Shown here piece by piece: positions 55,201 through 64,000 of a DNA stretch of 64,000 nucleotides. Position numbers and translations under genes: made by a program. Below the pieces are notes generated by a model, which was given only the letters and a program-made list of their open reading frames with translations, did no database searches and was not told the DNA's origin. Origin of the DNA: Sporopachydermia quercuum (Eukaryota; Ascomycota; Sporopachydermiomycetes; Sporopachydermiales; Sporopachydermiaceae); the NCBI GenBank assembly GCA_001599295.1, contig BCGN01000007.1, positions 136,433-200,432 of the forward strand. The letters are read 5' to 3'. Each line of letters opens with the position of its first letter. Within the stretch, counting starts at the first letter, position 1.

Positions 55201-55785
55201 CTAACGCTGTATTTTATTATCACCAATTTTCAAATCTCGTGGCAGATTGGATTCACCTCCAATTTGATCATATGGTGGAGGATCTGAACTACTTTGACCT
55301 TCATTCAGACTACCATAGGCTGCTGCTGCTGCATTCTTTGGATCAGATAGCTGTTGTGAGCTTGGTGATCCATTAGATTGCGTAGGATTTATTCTAGTTT
55401 CTGTTACAGATCCTGTTGACGCTGGGGCACCTCTTGAAAAAGTTGTGTCTGCCACTGCTTCGACTTCTGCAGGCCTTGGTGTTACCGTGGCAGATCTCAA
55501 CGTTTCATAATCCCCCTGATGATCACTATCTGTGTATCTAACTCCTGTTTCAATATCAGTATATTCATAGACATATTCGTCAGGATTAATATAAATAATG
55601 TAGAATGAATGAAGGATTCCAGGCAATGCACCAAGCATGCACAAAGCTATATTGATCAAAGAATCAGCAGAAAGGAATCCTCTTTTGATCCATACTGGTA
55701 GAGGTGGGAAAAAAATAGCCAGTAGATAAAGTAGGAAGTTTCTTCCGCTGACTCGAGTGGGCCGTTCAAGAGGATCTCGCGACAT
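55201..55785 (-). CDS. PMP3/SNA3-SNA4-type membrane protein with PPPY motif
   Basis: From the ATG at 55785 the protein has 194 residues (an in-frame TTG two codons upstream is not a likely start). The first 66 residues are a UPF0057/PMP3 domain with two membrane segments (about 17-33 and 41-65): LLYLLAIFFPPLPVWIKRGF followed by INIALCMLGALPG. A cytosolic tail of 128 residues carries PPPY at 169-172, a binding site for the WW domains of Rsp5. This plan matches Saccharomyces Sna3/Sna4, which are sorted through multivesicular bodies to the vacuole by Rsp5. SNA3 and SNA4 cannot be told apart here. The gene lies 273 bp from the PTC1 stop, in convergent orientation. Confidence 0.9.
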   Translation of the reverse strand: MSRDPLERPTRVSGRNFLLYLLAIFFPPLPVWIKRGFLSADSLINIALCMLGALPGILHSFYIIYINPDEYVYEYTDIETGVRYTDSDHQGDYETLRSATVTPRPAEVEAVADTTFSRGAPASTGSVTETRINPTQSNGSPSSQQLSDPKNAAAAAYGSLNEGQSSSDPPPYDQIGGESNLPRDLKIGDNKIQR

Positions 55786-57738
55786 TTGCAATTATGAGAG
55801 CAGGCTTCTTAGTGAATGCAAAAGAGAAAGAAAGAATGTGAGGTACAACAAGTGCAGTGTTAATAGTAGTGTACTGGTACTGTAGTATAGTATAGTACAG
55901 TATAGTATAGTATATTCAATAGTACGTTCAATTATCCAAGATATCTTTAAGATTGGATTGTTTGTTGCTGATTAGCTGAATGATCTAATAGCAAGATATG
56001 TAAATTGCAGCTTTTAGATATCGTCAAACTAACCATTTAATAATCCTCTATTCATTTAATGGTGGAGAGGGGGGCTAATAGAAGACAAAGAGAAAAGGCA
56101 AAAAAGAGTTAACATTCCTGCCTTGGCATACTGCATGTTACGTGACTATTTTTCTCAGTTGCATATGAAAGTGTAAAAAAAGAATGGTAGAAGGATTTTT
56201 GATGGATATGAGTTAATGTTTGAGTGGAAAAGTAAGTGATCGTAGAGCTGATTTACTGTAACATTTCGGAAAATGGAAGCTATTCACTGATGATTTGTAC
56301 GAGAAATATCAGTTAGAATAGGTTTTATTGTTAATTGATATACGGTAGACAGAAGTTAGGGTAAGATTAATATGTACATGTGAATCGGAGAAAGGGATCA
56401 ATAGATTTTGCATAATGTTGCATATGTTGCACATGATACATATTGACGGTTAGGACGAAAGGTCTAATTACCCCTATATTCGAGCATTTGATATATTCGG
56501 TGAATTCAAAACGTATGGCACAGCTTCGTTTATTGAACAAGTAAGTATAGGATGTTTATTGGAAAATCTTACTCTATTTCTCTTCCTACATTTACTTATT
56601 CTCCCAAGTAAAGCCATACAAGCTTTTCTTTTCAGATTTACCCTTACGATGAAAGATCCCAAAGAATAGACCCTTCGTAGTAGGGAGAGGCTGTTCAGTG
56701 AGTGCATTTAGTTGCATTATCAATGTGAAACTAGAAGCTAACCATTTTTATGAGAATGAAGAAGCCTATACGTTTGTTTTATTCGCCAAAGATAATAACT
56801 AAATTTTTTTTTTTTGTATTTTAGCAAACTGTATGTAGATTAAGCTACGTTTTTCTCTTCATCTTTTATAATGGTCATATGTTTAGTTCATACTTCAACT
56901 GGAATTGAAATTCGACTTGACACTGACAAAATCAATGATAAAATAATAAAACCTCGTATGTTCATTCTTGACCAATACCTGCATAAATATGCAGCTGTAA
57001 AGATTAGGCATAAACTCAATCTATTATTTTTACATTCAAAACTCAGTTGTCATGTATAATCTTTGGTGTAATACTATTAATTTGAAGCAGCAAAACAAAT
57101 CAAAACAGTAATTCATCTACCAAAGCCACCCAACCACTTTTCCAGTTTTATTATCTAAGAATCCCTTGAACACCCATATTATCAACGCCATCTTTCCCCA
57201 ATATTCTTCCCTCTATTCTTCATCTCCAATCAGCATTTCCTGCACATTCCTACAATATTGCATACTTATGCATCAACCCTCGAATCTTATTTTCCTTCCC
57301 CAAATAAATGCACATGATAAAAGCACTGGTTCCTTCTGTTGTCCCAAGTCAAATATTCATTCATTGTGCACGTCTAGACCATTTATAGTATTTATGCTTC
57401 TGTTATAGTTGAAATAGCTCTAATGATCGATGATGATGATATAAGAAATAGGGTGAAAGAAATAGAATTATATTGAACGTTTATAGTAGTTATAAGTAAG
57501 AGAATACTTAGCGAAAGAACGGTAGGAAAGAAAGAAAAAAGTAAAGGAAAGATTCCGTCAGTCAAATCAAATAAACAAGTCCCGTATTCTCATATTTACT
57601 ACTATCATCCAGTATAAGGTTGTTTGATAGATTGCTTGATGCTCATTTCATGAGTATAATTGAAGTCAAACGCTCTTATTATTTGTTGCTGTTCGTTGTT
57701 TGCTACTGATTTGAAAAACTAATTGTACACCTACACCT
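55786..57738. other. Intergenic region between divergent SNA-type and Asn-rich genes
   Basis: A TATAG-type repeat lies close to the SNA start (separate entry). ORFs at 56474-56707 (minus), 56871-57059 and 57166-57408 (plus) show no domain. No RNA gene was recognised. Confidence 0.4.
55883..55914. repeat. TATAG pentamer microsatellite
   Basis: About six units of AGTAT/TATAG, with one C interruption, lie 100-130 bp before the SNA-type start. Length variation here could move promoter elements, but that is inference. Confidence 0.7.
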
Positions 57739-59583
57739 ATGATTTCAAACCTTGAACCTTTAACTCATAGACCCAAAAATAACTCTTCAGATACTCACAA
57801 GAGATCTACTAGACGTTCTCATGATCAACCAAACCATAAATCACCATTTTCATGGGTCAAAAAATTAATTGTGGGTCCTTCAGGATTAGGATCTCAAACG
57901 AACTATCGTGACCAGAATCATGGAATGAGAAACCGAAATAAACAGTATGACGCTCAGAGCAATAGACATTATGTGGGGTTTATATCAGAATCAGAAGCAG
58001 AAGGAAAAGGAGGAGGGCAAGGAGAAAAAAGACAATTTCAGAATGGCGTTATGAGAAATGATCAAGAGAAAAGAATGAATAGCAGCTATAAAAGTGAAAG
58101 TGAAAGCGCCAGAACATCAAGGAACGGAAATACTGATACTGGCATTGCTACTACTACTACAAGTGCTGATATTAATAGTCTGAATAATATCCCTCAACAT
58201 AATTTAACTGGTATTAATACTAGTAGTATCACCATTGGCTCTATCCAGAGCAATAGCACCAGCAGTTATGATAGTAGTATTATTAGCAATACAACTAGTA
58301 ATACCAACAGTAATAATACTAATGTCAATAGTTGCGATTCCGAAGGAACTTTCAATTTGAACAACGACCTGACAAGAACAGCTCGTGATTATGAACCAAG
58401 TATTAGCTCAGTATTAGGTGTATTTGAAATACCCCATACTCCTAAAAGAATAGTGGGGCTGAACTCTGAAATGACCAGGGAAGATCAAATAATCAGAAAA
58501 GAACAACAGGAGGATTCAATTGGGGTTCGGGAAAGGAAATTAATATTACAACACCAGGAACTGGCTGATAATGAGCATAACATTACGAATAATAATAATA
58601 ACAATGGTGCTACCACCATTAGTGTTGGCACTGCTAATAATACCCTCACTAATAATACTACTGGTAACAACAACAAAGCTTATAGCAATGGTAAAGCTTC
58701 AAATGACATCGGAATAACTTACCCGAAATCTCTGCAGTCTAATTCGGATGCTGCAATTCAAGGTTTGGAAACTGATTCTATGACTGATCAAATATCATTC
58801 TTCTCTGCAAAGAGCTCTGAAAGTAAACCATCAAGCCCGCCGAATAATAGCAAGTTCTTTGATACAGGTATCAAGGGAACAGAGGTACCTAGTGATTTAG
58901 AATCAGCAAGAAGCAAACTCAGTAGAAACAGAAATATCCATAAAGACAATATAAGCATTACATCTAATTCAACACCTTCAATTACCCCAACTGTCATACT
59001 ATTAGAAGAGGCACAGCAAGAGGAAGAAGAAGAAGAAGAAGAACAAGAACAAGAACATTATCACCGCTTGACAGACCAGCAGAACCTTCAGCAGTTAACA
59101 TTAGAGGAGGCTGAAACACTCTCTTCTAATTTATCTAGCATACCTTCAATAGTTCGTCCTAGTCTTCCTAGCATCCAGTCGTTCAACATACCGAGATCAT
59201 TATCAAGATCCTCCTTGACATCTGGACAAACGTCAACGTCTCATTCAACGAAATCTGTTTCTGTTATATCATCGAACTCAGCGGATGAAATTGTTTCAGC
59301 CACTACAACTGTTATATCATCGTTTTTTTTACCACCAGGAAATGGTAATCAAGGTACAAATCAAAGTACTAACCAATCTTCAATCGGTGGATCAATATTC
59401 AATACAAGTCATCATTCATCAGGTATAACATCATTTGGGGAGAATGACTATGCTTCTATCATTACGATTGCATCGTCATCAAGGAGAAGAAGAAGAAGAA
59501 GTTTAGATACAAATGCTAGTACAATGGGAATAGCACCAAGCTCAGTTAGGAGTTTTGATCTAAGTGTTGATAGTTTTACATGA
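57739..59583 (+). CDS. Asn/Ser-rich unknown protein with a conserved C-terminal motif
   Basis: The 614-residue protein is mostly low complexity: Asn/Thr/Ser runs coded by AAT/AGT triplets (about 140-200 and 275-315), and a Glu run (about 425-440) ending in EQEQEHYH. Two patches look conserved rather than random: WVKKLIVGPSG near 39-49 and SVLGVFEIPHTPKRIVG near 222-238. Near the C-terminus, NDYASIITIASSSRRRRRRS with SLDTNAST and APSS (about 573-602) resembles a tail I associate with fungal signalling or polarity proteins, but I cannot name it. No domain, signal peptide or membrane segment is visible. The open frame of 1.8 kb is real by length. Function unknown. Confidence 0.72.
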   Translation: MISNLEPLTHRPKNNSSDTHKRSTRRSHDQPNHKSPFSWVKKLIVGPSGLGSQTNYRDQNHGMRNRNKQYDAQSNRHYVGFISESEAEGKGGGQGEKRQFQNGVMRNDQEKRMNSSYKSESESARTSRNGNTDTGIATTTTSADINSLNNIPQHNLTGINTSSITIGSIQSNSTSSYDSSIISNTTSNTNSNNTNVNSCDSEGTFNLNNDLTRTARDYEPSISSVLGVFEIPHTPKRIVGLNSEMTREDQIIRKEQQEDSIGVRERKLILQHQELADNEHNITNNNNNNGATTISVGTANNTLTNNTTGNNNKAYSNGKASNDIGITYPKSLQSNSDAAIQGLETDSMTDQISFFSAKSSESKPSSPPNNSKFFDTGIKGTEVPSDLESARSKLSRNRNIHKDNISITSNSTPSITPTVILLEEAQQEEEEEEEEQEQEHYHRLTDQQNLQQLTLEEAETLSSNLSSIPSIVRPSLPSIQSFNIPRSLSRSSLTSGQTSTSHSTKSVSVISSNSADEIVSATTTVISSFFLPPGNGNQGTNQSTNQSSIGGSIFNTSHHSSGITSFGENDYASIITIASSSRRRRRRSLDTNASTMGIAPSSVRSFDLSVDSFT

Positions 59584-60858
59584 CTGATCTTTAGATTCCT
59601 GGGAAAAGTGTGATTTAATGTATATCATTGCTNAGGAGACTTTGTTGCTGGTAGCACGTTGTGCTGGTAAAAGATTATTTCTGGTGATGGTGTATTCATT
59701 TTGTTTCATAGTTAATGGAAATGGGCTTGGAAATCATGAGGATAGAAATATGATAGTAAATATTGAATAAATAAGACAAAGAGGAATAGTGAGATTTACC
59801 GAATAATAGCGACTGTGTAACTGTGGAACTAGTACCAAGAATAGTACAAAAAAATAGGAGCAAAATTGGAAGAAAATGCTATCAAACTTGGACCCCCACT
59901 CTCCATTAAAACTAAGAACACCCATTGATCCTATCGTAATCACCACATCTCATCAACGCGATATGCTTAATCCACTTATGAACAAATCTTTTCAAATTAA
60001 AAGCTCTTCATAGGATTCATTCATCATATTTAATTACCCCTTCATCTTTAGTTTGTTTATTTTATAGCCAATTCCTCACTATTATTATCATCATTCTTTC
60101 ATCTCATTGTCTTCCAGAAACAAAAGAAGGAAAAACTAATTGTTGGAAAGGGAAATAAGGTTCTAAATGACTCAGATGACTATCTAGTTATTTCTTAAAA
60201 CAAAAAATGTCAATAAAATTTAAAACTTTATTTAGGAATTTGTTTACATTTTCGCCTCATTTTAGAAATTCCAGGCACAAACGTTAAATTATAGCTTGAA
60301 ACCTAAATCTCCAGGCTTTCTGCTTGAAAGGTTTTTCTTTCTCTGATTTCAGCGTGGACAATCATTTCGTGAATAAATATAAATGACAGAGAAGGAAAGA
60401 ATAGAATCAGTTCATTTAATATTATTAGACGAAACAAGAAGTTTATTTTGATACTCAGAAGGCTTTTCTTTCTTCTGTGACCAGAACCTGACATAATTAA
60501 GGTTGGGATTGCATAAAGAATGCATGAGGGTTTTTATGGTTTAATAAAATAGACGTTGGACGTTATACTACTAATAAAATAGCAGCATATNGCCATTATA
60601 TTGTTGGATGAATAACAGCATAATACCTGTACTAGATATTCATAGGGAAAGAAAAATCAAAAAATTTCTAATAAGGTATCCACTTATAATCATTGATAAA
60701 ATTAGTCCAAGGAACTGAATGAATGTTACTTCGCTGACATTTTCATATGCAATTGAACGCAAGAAAGCCTTGAAGCATAATTTTTCTTGTTACAAGTGGC
60801 TAACCCTCTTTTTAAAGTTTGGCTAGCCATTTCATGAAGAATGAAAGGTGAAAACCAG
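59584..60858. other. Intergenic region after the Asn-rich gene
   Basis: Two short minus-strand ORFs (59734-59946 and 60303-60494) show no domain. Nothing else was recognised. Confidence 0.4.
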
Positions 60859-61217
60859 TACCTTATCATATTGATTACTTGCTAGTCCTACTACCCCCAT
60901 CTCTAATTCCTCAGCTCAATACCAAGGAAAAACCCAAATTAACCTTCTTCAATCTACGATTAACTACAACATGCAAGTCTTTCCATCATCTCTTAGCACC
61001 CATGTTATATGTTCGTGTACCGTCTATCACCCCAATTGCAGCCCATGCCTTTCTCGCTATTTTAACTCTTCAATATCCAAACCTAAAACCACATCTAAAC
61101 CTAAACTCAGTCATACCAACAACAAAAAATCCTCATTCTAAGAGTCAACTGGAAAGGTTGTTTACTTTTCTTCCTTATTGTGCCGGATCATTACATTACT
61201 ATTATATTCCCCATTAA
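60859..61217 (+). pseudogene. F-box-like fragment or hidden exon
   Basis: A frame open from 60852 to a stop at 61217 has no ATG near its start, but translates to an F-box-like sequence: PYHIDYLLVLLPPSL, then FNLRLTTTCKSFHHLLAPML and LYVRVPS. The pattern L.L...C..F..L..P.LY..V is typical of fungal F-box proteins, and what follows (AFLAILTLQYPNLKPHL) also fits such proteins. The piece ends after about 119 codons, short for the family. A CCAG acceptor just before 60859 could open it as an exon, yet I find no convincing donor or branch site. It may be a decayed copy. The function, if any, would be substrate recognition by an SCF ubiquitin ligase. Confidence 0.35.
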
Positions 61218-62269
61218 ATGCTAAACGAAGATCAACAGTTTTCATTAAAATTTCCATGGGTAAAACATGTTTTTCTACTAAATATCTTTTTTAAATAGTA
61301 GAGAAAACATTCACCCGATTGAACAGTTCCTAACTAGTTGTAGTTATAGTTCCAACAGGTGAGGAGATCGTTACTGTGTTACCTACCTACTTGCTTGCTT
61401 ATAGTAGCTAAAACAGTACTACAACACTACAGTAGCGTCAACAAAGAGCACTTAGCTGTAACAACCAGAACTACTTACAAAGAGTATATAAATAGTAGTT
61501 ATTATAAACTGCTGTTTAAATAATATATCAATAGATAATCCACAATAGGAAAGCAGTTAACCATCAATTAGTTGGTTATTGCACCAGGGTTGTTTGTTGT
61601 TTATATCAAGAGGAGTTGTCATTATTGTTGATAGATAGTTGGATCTTTAACAGAGACAGCTTGTTTGACTTTTTAACAATTTATACTGATTGCTTTGTCT
61701 TTGAGAAAGAAATAAAAGAGTAGCTATATACCAGAAGTTTCAGCATTCAATGCCTCATTGCTGGTATTATTCCTGTTGGATCAAGTATTAACTAAGACCA
61801 GTGATCATTTGAACGTACTTTGAAAGATACCTGAATCAGAATCGGCACAAGCAACAGTAGTAATAGCAATAATATCATTTGTCACCAAAAAAACTCATTA
61901 GCGAAGAAAGGCAAGGCACAGAAGTTTGAACGTGAATCACAGACTCTTTTCTAATAGAAAAANTATTTAGGAGACATATTTGTATACATTGATTTCAGAG
62001 CTGCAACGACCAAAATTTACTGATACTGCACTCATCTGTTAAATCAGGCATCACAAATTCACAAATTCACAACTCATCCATCAACTTGTTCTAATATCTG
62101 TTACTGCTATTTCTGCTGCATAAACTATCATTGATATCAGATCATATAACCGTTTGAATCAACCTCAACCTCAATTTCAATCTCAACTTTNACTCAATTG
62201 AATTTCAATTCATTATTCAGGTACTCAATTATTAATGAAAGACTTCCATTGCATTAATCAAGATTTAAA
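61218..62269. other. Intergenic region and leader of the LRR gene
   Basis: About 1 kb without a supported gene. The last 230 bp contain short direct repeats (CACAAATT, and CTCAA/TTCAA units between 62160 and 62215), probably in the 5' leader of the next gene. Confidence 0.4.
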
Positions 62270-64000
62270 ATGTCTTCATCGTGTGATGGCGATGCCTATA
62301 TTCATAATCTAGCGGCATTTATAAGAACCAATGAACGTCAAGTAAGTATTTTACTGCTCTTGCTCTTGTTAATATTATCATTGTTAATATTGTTATTTTT
62401 ATTATTTTTAATATGTATTATCAACATATTTCAAGTAACTCATGGACTAACTATCATTCTAGCTTGCTAATGCTTTAATGGCATCCAGAAGAAACACTCA
62501 ATCCAATAATTCAAGGCTATCACGACAAATACCAATCAGCATAAAACCAGTTAGATTATCCTTATCCTTACACCATCTATTCTATCTTTTATCAAGATTT
62601 CAAGACCTACAAGACCTCAACATTTCATCAATTGGCCCTATGAACATAAGACTTGAAAACATTCATAATGACGATGCACCTCTAAACTACGTTTCGTTCT
62701 TATCTGATCATGCATACCATAAAAGCTTAGCTAGGAATAATAACTCTGATGTTGCTTCAATTCATTCTGTATCTTCCATACGTTCTGTCATGTCCTCGAT
62801 GTCTACATTATGGAACGGATTATCAGCAGCTACAGGTGGACTGGTTGGTAATGGTGATGAAAATGCCAAATACGAGAAAGAGATCAAACTGCTTGAAGAA
62901 GATATCAAATACATTTATTCTGCTTTCACCAAATTGCCTTGCTTAAGAATTGCTCCTGATTGGAAAGGCAAATTGATAGAAGGCTATGAGGAGTATCCAT
63001 TTGATACAGCTGTACCATTACTAGTGTTTAAGAATCTATCAGTGTTGGAATTAAATGATACAGATTTCAAAGAAGTGTTTGGATGGAATACATTAGCTGA
63101 ACAGCTGAAGTTTCTTATTATCAAACGGGGGAAACTAAGCGATGTGACGGATTTGATATTCCAAGTAATAATTGATGATGCGAATCACAGAACATCGTTT
63201 TCATCACCAATGGCATCAAATGGCCACGGGTCAGTTTCGGGCTGGCATCCTTTTCATAATTCAGGCTCATTTTCTTCCAATAGCCCAGCAATAGGAATGG
63301 GGGTTGGCCAAGGCCTTGATTCAGGCACTGGTTTGAGCTCGACACCGGGAACAGGGATCAGCTTACCTATTAGAAGAAGAACCCGCTCAGGATCTCGTTC
63401 AGGTTCAAAATCCCAGACAGGACTATCTCCTAGTGACAATCTAAACGTTCATTCTGCTTCTGGACATCATAATAACCTGTTATCCAGCAATAACCATCTG
63501 GGTATCAGTGCAAACAATCATTCAAGCTCCTATTTGCCAAATTCCTTGCCTTCCAACCCGGAAAGAAATTATTATAACTATACCAATCTTAATACCAGTA
63601 CGCCACTAATTCATTCCATCAATAACCACCAGGCAAACACTTCTGAAGAATACGATTCATTCAACCGTTCCAGCGTTGCAAATAGCAAATTCAATAAATC
63701 TCCCAGTGCTATTACTTTGTCTGGTTATTCTGCCCATAAGGTTAACTCTTCTATTGATCGGTCGGGGAGCCAGAAGTCAACACACTCAGGCAATTCGAAC
63801 CGCTCACATCGTTCAGGACGATCCACTCGTTCAGACTCTTGTTCGTCATTATCTTCTACCAATTCAAACACAATTCTTTCACAGCAACAGCAACAACAGA
63901 ATACGTCTAACGAGGAGCTGACTTCATACTTCACTGTTCCAAACCATTTACACTTATCGTCAACAAAATGGAGATTCCTGAAGCATTTATCTCTTGCAGA
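62270..64000 (+). CDS. Leucine-rich-repeat protein, two exons seen, 3' end missing
   Basis: Exon 1 is 62270-62341 (24 codons); the intron 62342-62462 starts GTAAGT and has ACTAAC at 62446-62451, 12 nt before the acceptor; exon 2 from 62463 is open to the window end, giving at least 536 residues. The spliced start reads AAFIRTNERQLANALMASRR. Residues about 190-260 hold LRR-like strands (VFKNLSVLELNDTDFKEVFG, then LAEQLKFLIIKRGKLSD). A long Ser/Asn/Gly-rich insertion follows, and the frame re-enters an LRR at the edge (KWRFLKHLSLAE). The plan, a broken LRR with a big disordered insertion, resembles fungal LRR proteins of the SPAC926.06c kind, possibly related to STK11IP. Without splicing, the frame would end in hydrophobic intron sequence at 62470. 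Exact identity is open. Confidence 0.75.

Noticed and set aside
1-64000. Transposons, LTR or virus-derived elements, CRISPR arrays, rRNA and tRNA genes
   Set aside because: No reverse transcriptase, integrase, transposase, capsid or terminal-repeat pattern was seen in any listed frame, and no RNA signature convinced me. A computed search could still find small RNA genes.

Overview
The window comes from an ascomycete yeast (Saccharomycotina). It is AT-rich, has about 21 protein genes in 64 kb (a little under half coding) separated by long intergenic stretches, and has spliceosomal introns of the budding-yeast type: donors GTAAGT, GTATGT or GTACGT and a TACTAAC-like branch site (full match in most introns, ACTAAC core in all) 11-18 nt before the acceptor. 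CTG encodes leucine: it sits at invariant Leu positions in RPT2 and PHO84, so this is not a CUG-Ser yeast. A true SR protein with two introns, the PIG3-type oxidoreductase and the filamentous-fungus-like Mpv17 protein suggest an early-branching lineage rather than a close relative of Saccharomyces. The scattered single N bases look like masked heterozygous sites, because in well-conserved genes they fall at third codon positions.

Layout. 0-5 kb: N-terminus of an unknown Asn/Ser-rich protein (-), an RRM/RS-domain SR protein (+, three exons), a PIG3-type quinone oxidoreductase (-). 5-13 kb: long spacer, a PIR cell-wall protein (+), long spacer, the phosphate/H+ symporter PHO84 (+). 13-21 kb, all on -: a rhodanese, a double-BTB protein like YLR108C/YDR132C, an HCNGP/SAP30BP-like protein whose last exon lies behind an intron, and a disordered protein rich in CDK sites with a KEN box. 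21-31 kb: a free-standing tryptophan synthase beta subunit (-), divergent from seipin (+), and a 1963-residue DUF1765-like protein (-). 31-43 kb: a 4.5 kb spacer with four CACGTG boxes, the sulfonate dioxygenase JLP1 (+), an Mpv17/PMP22 protein (+), BUD14/TEA4 (+). 44-56 kb: KAP104 (-), divergent from the proteasome ATPase RPT2 (+, four exons), PTC1 (+), a SNA3/SNA4-type membrane protein (-). 57-64 kb: an Asn/Ser-rich unknown protein (+), an F-box-like fragment (+), and the first part of a leucine-rich-repeat protein (+) running off the end.

The genes are not an operon or a cluster with one function, but several promoters carry motifs that fit their gene: Cbf1-type E-boxes before JLP1, an Rlm1-type site before PIR, paired GAGGCAAA (Rpn4-like) before RPT2, and a CACGTT plus a repeated TACCAAG element before PHO84. 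The most unusual gene is the stand-alone trpB: known fungi make tryptophan with the fused TRP5 (TrpA-TrpB) enzyme, and this protein differs from the TRP5 beta domain. No tRNA, rRNA, CRISPR array, transposon or retroelement was recognised by eye.
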